The notes under the pieces were generated by a model. That model did no database searches and was not told the origin of the DNA. It saw only the letters and a program-made list of their open reading frames with translations. Source: Klebsiella sp. WP3-W18-ESBL-02 (lineage in GTDB: Bacteria; Pseudomonadota; Gammaproteobacteria; Enterobacterales; Enterobacteriaceae). Taken from it: a DNA stretch of 64,000 nt. Location of the stretch: NCBI RefSeq assembly GCF_014168815.1, contig NZ_AP021972.1, forward strand, positions 2,542,001-2,606,000, written 5' to 3'. Below, piece by piece: positions 57,597 through 64,000 of this stretch (within the stretch, counting starts at the first letter, position 1; the number at the start of each line of letters is the position of its first letter). A program made the position numbers and the translations under genes.

Positions 57597-58513
57597 TCGT
57601 TACCCCGAGCTCCATTAAGGCCCTGATGACCTCATTCCGTAAGGATTTTCAGGGTGGTCTGGATGGTGCGCCATCCCAGTACCAGAAAATTGCCATGACG
57701 GTACCGTCATCCTCCAAATCCAATACCTATGGCTGGCTGGGTAACGCGCCGCAGCTGCGTGAGTGGGTCGGTGCGCGAGTTGTGAATCAGATGGCGGCCA
57801 GCGCTTACACCGTGGCCAACAGAACCTATGAAGGCACCGTCGGCATCAGTCGTGATGATTTCGAAGATGACAACCTTGGCGTTTACAGCCCGATGTTCTC
57901 TGAGCTGGGCCGTTCTGCGGCTGTACAGCCTGACGAGCTGGTGTTTGGCCTGCTGAAAGATGGCTTTAACCAGGCATGTTATGACGGCCAGAACTTCTTC
58001 GATACCGACCATCCGGTCTATTCGAAAGTGGATGGCACCGGGACGGCGACGTCTGTTGCGAACGTCTTCCAACAGGCCGCTGACTGGACGGGTGATAGCT
58101 GGTATCTGCTGGACTGCTCCCGTGCTATCAAGCCGCTGATCTTCCAGGACCGCCGCAAGGCTGAACTGGTTGCAAAAACAGCCATCACTGACGAACACGT
58201 CTTTACCGACAACGAATTCCTGTTTGGTGTCAGCTGTCGTCGTGCGGTGGGCTTTGGTTTCTGGCAGATGGCGATGGCCATGAACGCCGATCTGACACTC
58301 GACAACCTCTGGACCGGCTGGACCACCATGCGCAAATTCCACGCCGATGGTGGCCGTCCACTGGGGCTGCGTCCTACTCACCTGGTGGTTACTCCGGGCA
58401 ATGAGAAAGCGGCCATCCAGTTGCTGGAGCGTGAACTGATTGCCGGCACCAACGGCGTCGTCAGTAACGAAATGAAAGGCAAGCTGGAACTGGTGGTCGC
58501 TGACTACCTGTAA
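57593..58513 (+). CDS. T: Major capsid protein T (Mu gp34-like)
   Basis: A 306-residue Mu-type major head subunit: IKALMTSFRKDFQGGLDGAP, YGWLGNAPQLREWVGARVVN, TYEGTVGISRDDFEDDNLGV, YSPMFSELGRSAAVQPDELV. It builds the icosahedral shell. Starts at a four-base overlap with I/Z and is followed by a terminator-like hairpin. Confidence 0.95.
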   Translation: MIVTPSSIKALMTSFRKDFQGGLDGAPSQYQKIAMTVPSSSKSNTYGWLGNAPQLREWVGARVVNQMAASAYTVANRTYEGTVGISRDDFEDDNLGVYSPMFSELGRSAAVQPDELVFGLLKDGFNQACYDGQNFFDTDHPVYSKVDGTGTATSVANVFQQAADWTGDSWYLLDCSRAIKPLIFQDRRKAELVAKTAITDEHVFTDNEFLFGVSCRRAVGFGFWQMAMAMNADLTLDNLWTGWTTMRKFHADGGRPLGLRPTHLVVTPGNEKAAIQLLERELIAGTNGVVSNEMKGKLELVVADYL

Positions 58514-58537
58514 GTTACCTGCAGTCTTAAACCGATG

Positions 58538-58562
58538 TTAAAGGCGGTTAATCCGCCTTTAA
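58538..58562 (+). terminator. Hairpin after the major capsid gene
   Basis: TTAAAGGCGG and CCGCCTTTAA form a perfect 10-bp stem with loop TTAAT. The lack of a long U-run suggests partial termination, which would raise capsid mRNA over tail mRNA. Confidence 0.65.
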
Positions 58563-58601
58563 CCTGCCGTTTAACGTGGATTCAAAGGGAGAACCCATGT
58601 C

Positions 58602-59072
58602 ATGTCAGAAGAACTTAAGCAAGGCATTGATGGCACTTCACCGACTCGCGAAACAGCTGGCAATCAGCTTTTCGACCTGGTTGTCAAATGTTACCGGGAC
58701 GTATACCGCCGCGCCGGCATCCCGTTCACCCGTGGCGAGAATCGCGTGGTGGGCGTCACTGAAGCGCAAGTGCGTATTCTCGAAGGCGACAGCGTCCTCA
58801 AAATCGTATCTGGCTCGCCAGCACCGGACGCGGAAGAGCCAGGGACCGTGGACAACGTGGGCCTGGGCAGTGAGCTGAAAACTGAAGAACTGAATGAGCC
58901 ACCGTTGAACGAGCGCATCATTCTGGCCGTCGCGGGTCTGGATAAGTCTAACGCTGAGCATTTCACCTCTGCGGGAAAACCGCGCGTGGCTGCTGTGTCT
59001 ACCGCTCTGGGGGAAATCATCTCCAGTGAGCAGCTCAATGCGGCGCTGGCCTCACAGGGTGAGGACGCGTAA
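58602..59072 (+). CDS. Mu gp35-like / HI1506-type structural protein
   Basis: A 156-residue protein: a middle segment RRAGIPFTRGENRVVGVTEA, then VRILEGDSVLKI. The C-terminal helical part (LNERIILAVAGLDKSNAEHF) resembles Mu gp35/HI1506. Probably a minor head or fibre protein. AAGGGAG lies ahead of ATG 58602. Confidence 0.75.
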   Translation: MSEELKQGIDGTSPTRETAGNQLFDLVVKCYRDVYRRAGIPFTRGENRVVGVTEAQVRILEGDSVLKIVSGSPAPDAEEPGTVDNVGLGSELKTEELNEPPLNERIILAVAGLDKSNAEHFTSAGKPRVAAVSTALGEIISSEQLNAALASQGEDA

Positions 59073-59494
59073 TGACTTATGCCACTGTCGCGGAAATGGC
59101 GTCCCGGTATCAGCGCCGCAATCTGGATCTACTGACCAAAACACGGACGGATAATAACCAGCCGGATGACGTCATCATTGATGCAGCGCTGGCTGACGCG
59201 ACTGCGATGATGGATAGCTACATTGTCGCCCGCTACACATTACCGCTGACGGTGGCTCCAGCGACCTTGCCGCAGGTCTGCTGCGTCATTGCCTGGTACT
59301 TCCTGCAGGACACGCGAGCGACTGAACAATCAACACAGCGCTATAAGGACGCCATCCGCTGGCTGGAAGGCGTCCGGGACGGAAAGATTCCGCTTGGCAC
59401 CGACACTGCCGGCAGTGCCCCAGATGGTGAGAACCTTGCTCAGGTGGTTTCTGATGCGCCTGTTTTCTCGCGTAAACAGCAGGGTTTTATCTGA
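59072..59494 (+). CDS. DUF1320 head-tail connector protein (Mu gp36-like)
   Basis: A 140-residue DUF1320 protein: MTYATVAEMASRYQRRNLDL, DSYIVARYTLPLTVAPATL, QRYKDAIRWLEGVRDGKIPL. It completes the head-tail interface. Starts on the last base of the previous stop. Confidence 0.9.
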   Translation: MTYATVAEMASRYQRRNLDLLTKTRTDNNQPDDVIIDAALADATAMMDSYIVARYTLPLTVAPATLPQVCCVIAWYFLQDTRATEQSTQRYKDAIRWLEGVRDGKIPLGTDTAGSAPDGENLAQVVSDAPVFSRKQQGFI

Positions 59495-60027
59495 TGATTG
59501 GCGATACCGAAACCGCGCTGCTTGAGGCTGTTAAAGGACTTTTCGGCAACACCTTGCGCGATGTCGATACGCATCCGGGTACCTGGGATGATGTGGCTAT
59601 CAAGCGCATGCTGCTCAGTGAGCCAGCGGTCTATATCGCCTGGCTGGGCTGTGGTCCCGGACGAACCTCTCGTGAGGTTGAAAGCCATTGGGTCCTCTAC
59701 GTATGCGCCAGCATGCTCAACGGTCGTGAAGGTGACCGGCTGGGTATCTACCAGATTGTTGAGCGCCTGGTGGCGGGGATTAACTGGAAGACATTCGGCT
59801 CCACCACCGGCATGAAGCTGACCAAAGGACAAAACCTCTACACCGATGCGCAAGGGGGCGCAGGTTGTGCGCTTTACGGCCTTTATTTCAGCGGCACAAC
59901 GCCCATCGATACCAGCATTGATCTCAGCTCTCTGGATGACTACGAACGCCACTGGCAGACGTGGAAACAACCAGACGGCACCCCGCCTTTTGAGGCGCAT
60001 ATCAACGTAAATGAGAAACAACCATGA
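59494..60027 (+). CDS. DUF1834 protein (Mu gp37-like)
   Basis: A 177-residue DUF1834 protein: LEAVKGLFGNTLRDVDTHPG, VLYVCASMLNGREGDRLGIY, LYGLYFSGTTPIDTSIDLSS. Tail-completion or neck role by position between gp36 and the sheath. Overlaps the upstream stop by one base. Confidence 0.88.
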   Translation: MIGDTETALLEAVKGLFGNTLRDVDTHPGTWDDVAIKRMLLSEPAVYIAWLGCGPGRTSREVESHWVLYVCASMLNGREGDRLGIYQIVERLVAGINWKTFGSTTGMKLTKGQNLYTDAQGGAGCALYGLYFSGTTPIDTSIDLSSLDDYERHWQTWKQPDGTPPFEAHINVNEKQP

Positions 60028-60197
60028 CTGATGTGCTGAAGATTAAGCCGGCTCCCGGCCGCACTGTTCGCGACCCGCAGACCATGAAACTGCTGGCCGT
60101 GGACGGTGAGACCAAGCCGCAAACCAGTTTCTGGCTGCGCCGCCTCAAAGATGGCGACGTGCTCCCGGTAGAAGCCACTAAGAAAGGTGCGAAATGA
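60024..60197 (+). CDS. DUF2635 protein (Mu gp38-like, 57 aa)
   Basis: A 57-codon gene: KIKPAPGRTVRDPQTMKLLA, then WLRRLKDGDVLPVEATKKG. This is the DUF2635 pattern (PAPG..V.DP......L...G..V). ATGA overlaps on both sides couple it to gp37 and the sheath gene. Short enough to be missed by automatic calling. Confidence 0.87.
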   Translation: MTDVLKIKPAPGRTVRDPQTMKLLAVDGETKPQTSFWLRRLKDGDVLPVEATKKGAK

Positions 60198-61714
60198 GCG
60201 ATATTTCCTTTGATTCGATCCCGGCGGGCGGCGAAATTCGCGTTCCTCTGGCGTATATCGAGTTCAACAACAGCAACGCGGTTTCCGGCACTCCTGCGCC
60301 ACGTCAGCGTGTTCTGATGTTCGGCCAGCGAGCTTCTGACGTTAATCAGAAGCCTGTGGGGTCGGTGCCGGCGAATACGTTGACGCGTATTTACTCCCCG
60401 TCTCAGGCATCTGCCGCATTCGGCCAGGGGTCGATGATCCACCTGATGGCGACGGAGTTCCTGAGGCTCAACCGCGTTGCGGAGCTGTACTGCATCGCCC
60501 AGGGCGATGGAACAGGTGTTGCCGATGCCGCTACCATTAAGCTGAGCGGTACAGCAACAGAGAACGGTACTCTGGTGACTTATGTTGCGGGTGTTCGTAT
60601 TCCTGCCACGGTTAAGACTGGCGATAAAGGCGCGGATATCGCGCAGAGTCTGGCTGACCTGATTAATGCAAAATACGATCTGCCGGTGACAGCGACTGTC
60701 GTACCCGATAGCGGCGGCGAGAACGCAGACCCGACCCATGCCGATGTGAAGTTATCAGCTAAGTTTCTCGGCCGCTCCTGCCCGACAGATACGCGCTTCA
60801 ACTATTACGATCAGGAAATGATACCTGGCGGCATTGTGGCCACGGTGACCTATCCGGCCGATACCAACAGCAACCCGGACCTGTCAGCCTCTATCGCCGC
60901 AATGGGTGATTTGCAGTTTAAATACCTGGTCATGCCTTATACCGACCCGACGAACCTGAACCTGTTGCGTACCGAATTGACGGACCGCTGGGGGCCGATT
61001 AACCAGGCGGATGGTATCGCGTTTACCAGCTATCACGGCACGATGGGTAGTCTGACGACCTTCGGGCAGAGCCGCAATGATCATCTGCTGTGCTGCCTTG
61101 GCGCACCAGCGACACCACAACCGCAGTATGTCTGGTGCACCAGTATTGCTGCTGTGGCGGCTGCGTCACTGAGCATCGACCCGGCCCGACCTCTGCAGAC
61201 GCTGGTCGTCAGTAACCTGATGCCGCCGAAAGAGACAGACCTCTTCACCTGGCCTGAGCGTAATGGTCTTTTGTTTGACGGCATCAGCACCTTTACCGTC
61301 AACGACGGCGGTCAGGTGCAGCTTGAGCGTCTTATCACGACATATCGCACCAACAGCTACGGCGACCCGGACCCGTCCTACCTCAACGTTGAGACCATCG
61401 CGACGCTGAGCTATCTGCGCTATTCGACCCGCGTGCGTATTACACAGAAATTCCCGCGTCATAAGCTCGCTGACAACGGTACGAACTTCGCGCCGGGTCA
61501 ACCGGTTGTAACCCCATCGATTATCAAAACGGAGCTGCTGGCACTGTTTACCGAGTGGGAGGAAGCCGGTCTGGTGGAAGACTTCACCACCTTTAAAGAC
61601 GAGCTCTATGTGGTGCGCAACAAAAGCGATCGTGACCGTGTTGATGTGCTGGCCGGGCCGAACCTCATTAACCAGTTCCGCATCTTCGCGGAACAGATCC
61701 GCTTCATCCTCTAA
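60194..61714 (+). CDS. L: Contractile tail sheath protein L (Mu gp39-like)
   Basis: A 506-residue sheath subunit: ISFDSIPAGGEIRVPLAYIE at the start, RVLMFGQRASDVNQKPVGSV, PAEERNGLLFDGISTF-type segment (PERNGLLFDGISTFTVND) and FKDELYVVRNKSDRDRVDVL at the end. It places the phage with contractile-tailed myoviruses. Confidence 0.94.
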   Translation: MSDISFDSIPAGGEIRVPLAYIEFNNSNAVSGTPAPRQRVLMFGQRASDVNQKPVGSVPANTLTRIYSPSQASAAFGQGSMIHLMATEFLRLNRVAELYCIAQGDGTGVADAATIKLSGTATENGTLVTYVAGVRIPATVKTGDKGADIAQSLADLINAKYDLPVTATVVPDSGGENADPTHADVKLSAKFLGRSCPTDTRFNYYDQEMIPGGIVATVTYPADTNSNPDLSASIAAMGDLQFKYLVMPYTDPTNLNLLRTELTDRWGPINQADGIAFTSYHGTMGSLTTFGQSRNDHLLCCLGAPATPQPQYVWCTSIAAVAAASLSIDPARPLQTLVVSNLMPPKETDLFTWPERNGLLFDGISTFTVNDGGQVQLERLITTYRTNSYGDPDPSYLNVETIATLSYLRYSTRVRITQKFPRHKLADNGTNFAPGQPVVTPSIIKTELLALFTEWEEAGLVEDFTTFKDELYVVRNKSDRDRVDVLAGPNLINQFRIFAEQIRFIL

Positions 61715-61723
61715 GGGGGGAAC

Positions 61724-62080
61724 ATGGCAGGAAATCAACGTCAGGGCGTCGCCTTTATCCGCGTCAACGGCCTTGAGCTTGAAACGCTGGCGGGCTGTAC
61801 CTTCACCCCTGCGGGTGACACTCGGGAAACCGTTAAAGGCAGTCGTGTCTATGGCTATAAATCGACGCCGCGTGAAGCCACACTGGAATGCAAAATCCCT
61901 GGTGGCAGCGGTATTGGTCTGGATGAAGTCATCAACTGGACGGATGTGACCGCCGAGTTTAAAGCCGATACCGGGGAAACCTGGATGATGCCAAATGCCT
62001 GGCAGACCGACGAACCACAAAACAGCGACGGTGAAATCACCATCAAACTCGCCGCTAAAACCAGCAAACGTATCGCGTAA
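61724..62080 (+). CDS. M: Tail tube protein M (Mu gp40-like)
   Basis: A 118-residue tube subunit: NQRQGVAFIRVNGLELETLA, FTPAGDTRETVKGSRVYGYK, WQTDEPQNSDGEITIKLAAK. It forms the inner tube of the contractile tail. AAGGGGGG precedes the start. Confidence 0.92.
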   Translation: MAGNQRQGVAFIRVNGLELETLAGCTFTPAGDTRETVKGSRVYGYKSTPREATLECKIPGGSGIGLDEVINWTDVTAEFKADTGETWMMPNAWQTDEPQNSDGEITIKLAAKTSKRIA

Positions 62081-62089
62081 GGAGTCACC

Positions 62090-62657
62090 ATGTCCATGAC
62101 CGAGATTAAAGACCCTGAGCTGGAAGCTTTTGAGTTCCAGCAGGAAATCCTTGATGCCCTGAAAAATGGAACTTTCCGTCTGCTCGATGGCATCCCCTAT
62201 GGCGTGGGTGAAGAGGTGGAAATGCAATATGACATCACCTTCCGCGAGCTGACGGCCGGCGACATTATTGATGCACAGATGGCCTCTGAGCGAGTTGTGG
62301 AGACCAAAGCGGGTCCACAACTGGTGAGTTCACCTTCTCAGATGGGGCTGGAAATGCTGCGCCGGCAGATTGCAACTGTCGGCGCTATTAAGGGGCCATT
62401 GTCTCTGATTCTGCTTAAAAAAATGTCCCAGCGTGATTTCCATCGAGTCTCACTGGCGACCGATTTACGTGATGTTGCTCAGGCCGCGGCGATGACCCCT
62501 GACCGGGGGCGAGTGGCTGCAGTGTCGGAATGAGATTGAACAGGCGGCTATAGCGGTCGGCGTCATGCTTAAAGGGGGCCCGGAATGGGCCCTTTCTCTT
62601 CCGCTATCCCGCCTTTTCCGGCACTGCAAGCAGGCTGAAACCCTCTTTAAAAGGTAA
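62090..62657 (+). CDS. Tail assembly chaperones gp41 and frameshift product gp41/42
   Basis: The zero-frame gene (62090-62533) encodes the 147-residue gp41-type chaperone (LLDGIPYGVGEEVEMQYDIT; SMGLEMLRRQ-like region). At 62505-62513 the sequence GGGGGCGAG lets ribosomes shift -2 (equally +1), after which the frame continues as EWLQCRNEIEQAAIAVGVML and beyond to TAA 62657. That adds about 48 residues with no start codon of its own. A programmed shift between tube and tape-measure genes is conserved in long-tailed phages, and Mu uses a -2 shift. Confidence 0.85.
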
Positions 62658-62662
62658 TTATC

Positions 62663-64000
62663 ATGGCTGGGCAATTTCGCGCCTCAATCATTATTGATTT
62701 AATGGGCAATATTGCCCAGCGTTCCCGCCAGTTCTCCGGGAACATCTCCTCAATGGCTCGCAGCAGCCAGACGGCGATGAACGGTCTGCGCAATTCCGTC
62801 GCCAGTGTTTCAAACTCCATTGACCGCCTCGGTTCCTCGGCAACCCGCACGTTCGGCATGCTTACTGCTGGCGGTGCGACGATAGCCGGCCTCGGTTACA
62901 CAGCCAATAAGCTATTCATCAGCATCGCGTCCACGCGAGAAAACCAACGTATCGCGCTCAACTCTCTCTACAAAGGCAACCAGCAGCATGCGTCAGAAAT
63001 GATGCAATGGGCCATTCAGAACGCCAAAGACTCCACGTGGGGTCTGACTGGTGTTATGCAGGAACTGGTCAGCAGTAAATCGTTCGGTATGTCGGATAAA
63101 GAGACCACTAACTTTATCACCATGCTGCAAGACCAAGGGGCACTCAAGGGCTGGGATTTAAATGCAGCGCAAGGGGCATCTCTCCAGCTCAAACAGATGT
63201 TTTCTCGCCAGCAGATTACGGCAGCTGATGCCAACTTGCTAACAGGCTACGGTATCAACGTTTATCAGATTCTTGCAGATAAATGGAATAAAGATGTCAA
63301 GGAAGTCCGCAAGGCTGGTGAAAAAGGCAATCTAGGTCTGAAGTCTATTATTCAACTGTTTCAGGCTTTAAGTGAGGAATCGAAAGGGGCCCAGAAAACA
63401 GCGATGAACAGCTGGACGGGGCTGACCGCGCAGATGGGCGATGTGTGGGAAGACTTCGCCGATAAACTGATGAATAAAGGGCCTTTCGACATACTTAAAG
63501 GCCGTGTTAAAGGTGTGCTCGACTGGTATGGCCAACTGAGTAAACCTGGAGCAAACGGTGTAAGTGGTGTTGACCAGCTAACCGATGAGTTAGCCGCTAA
63601 TTTCCAGACGGCTTTTGATACGATCAGCAGCGCCGCTCAGGAGACCTGGCGTTACCTGAAAATGGGTAAAGATGCCCTCAGTTGGGTGGATGACAATATT
63701 GTCAGCCTGAAAACGATGGCCAAGGTTATTGGTGGTATCTGGCTGGCGAACAAGGCGCTACGGATGGGCGGCGCTATCGTTCGTCCAACCTGGCAGGTTG
63801 CTACCTCACCATACCGTGCCTATCGGTGGATGCGCGGCCGAAACCAGCCAGGTGCGGGCGGGCCGGGTATGCCACCTATCATGAGCAATCCGCAGCTCAT
63901 CCAGCAGGTCTTTGTCACCAACTGGCCAGCGTCGTTCGGCGGTGGTGGCGACGTCTATGCGGGTAATGGTAAACGCAAGCGTGGGCCGGGACGTGGTCGT
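62663..64000 (+). CDS. Tail tape measure protein, N-terminal part (runs off window)
   Basis: The frame opens at ATG 62663 (MAGQFRASIIIDLMGNIAQR) and is open to the edge, 446 codons. It shows the usual make-up: helical start with Ser/Asn, hydrophobic helices (MLTAGGATIAGLGYTANKLF), tape-measure signature region (LKQMFSRQQITAADANLLTG; MNSWTGLTAQMGDVWEDFAD) and Gly-rich linkers near 63850-64000. It sets tail length and is gripped by the gp41/42 chaperones during assembly. Confidence 0.9.
   Translation, partial: MAGQFRASIIIDLMGNIAQRSRQFSGNISSMARSSQTAMNGLRNSVASVSNSIDRLGSSATRTFGMLTAGGATIAGLGYTANKLFISIASTRENQRIALNSLYKGNQQHASEMMQWAIQNAKDSTWGLTGVMQELVSSKSFGMSDKETTNFITMLQDQGALKGWDLNAAQGASLQLKQMFSRQQITAADANLLTGYGINVYQILADKWNKDVKEVRKAGEKGNLGLKSIIQLFQALSEESKGAQKTAMNSWTGLTAQMGDVWEDFADKLMNKGPFDILKGRVKGVLDWYGQLSKPGANGVSGVDQLTDELAANFQTAFDTISSAAQETWRYLKMGKDALSWVDDNIVSLKTMAKVIGGIWLANKALRMGGAIVRPTWQVATSPYRAYRWMRGRNQPGAGGPGMPPIMSNPQLIQQVFVTNWPASFGGGGDVYAGNGKRKRGPGRGR

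Larger units (their letters stand above)
38946..64000. mobile_element. Mu-like transposable prophage (left 25 kb)
   Basis: Gene order follows phage Mu: leftward repressor, rightward ner, A, B, small early genes with gemA, mor, lysis, terminase, portal, F, G, I/Z, T, tail sheath, tube, gp41/42, tape measure. The host phzF-like gene breaks near 38945, so the left end lies there within about 15 bases; candidate first bases TGTAAGGTG start at 38943 and TGTAGTGAAC at 38960. The right end is beyond the window. All visible structural genes look intact, so the prophage may be functional. Confidence 0.93.

Noticed and set aside
61166..62320. 384-codon frame antisense to the tail sheath, tube and chaperone genes
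   Set aside because: Long only because of codon bias in the real genes; it spans several well-identified phage genes on the other strand.

Overview
This is an enterobacterial chromosome segment (Klebsiella/Enterobacter/Citrobacter-like; the genus cannot be fixed by eye) lying across the replication terminus. A near-exact chromosomal dif site sits at 18053-18080. Genes that belong near the terminus in Escherichia coli are present in recognisable order: maeA (2.6-4.3 kb), a digH homologue (20.7-22.0 kb), then yneE, uxaB, a yneF-type diguanylate cyclase, yneG, glsB, sad and ptrR (28.8-37.0 kb). Almost all proteins read as enterobacterial.

Layout. 1-1926: right-hand part of a Tn3-family transposon (tnpA running off the edge, res region, tnpR, 38-bp terminal repeat) inserted in an ABC-F ATPase gene whose 5' end, leader peptide and hairpin leader survive at 1927-2450. 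2591-15.6 kb: host metabolism, including a methyltransferase/XRE regulator pair, a LysR-controlled Rieske aromatic-ring oxygenase operon (reductase, large and small subunits, ferredoxin), nitronate monooxygenase with its own LysR regulator, a NudK-like hydrolase and a small ABM-ACT-ArsR operon. 15770-18047: a complete ISKpn21-like insertion sequence carrying a passenger gene, with its 5-bp target duplication directly abutting dif. 18077-19265: an imperfect tandem duplication starting in the last bases of dif, which leaves one broken and one intact copy of a VF530-family gene. 19.4-38.5 kb: more host genes, including a second cyclopropane-fatty-acid synthase, several regulators, an uncatalogued 32-codon membrane peptide and an L-lactate dehydrogenase-family enzyme with an unusual specificity residue.

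38.95-64.0 kb: a Mu-like transposable prophage inserted in a phzF-family gene, cut by the right edge of the window. It reads in Mu order: repressor (leftward), ner, transposase A, B, an early block of small unknown genes ending in gemA, a two-gene cargo insertion (one leftward DUF2513-like gene and one secreted protein), mor, SAR endolysin with nested spanins, terminase, portal, F, G, I/Z, T, gp35-38, sheath L, tube M, frameshifted gp41/42 and the start of the tape measure. Two copies of a 19-bp dyad element lie at equal distance ahead of the lysis and head operons and probably mark activator-dependent late promoters.

Most unusual points: the crowded dif locus (IS abutting one side, tandem duplication on the other), the leader peptide and competing hairpins ahead of the ABC-F gene, and the paired late-promoter element of the prophage. 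No tRNA, rRNA or CRISPR array was seen.
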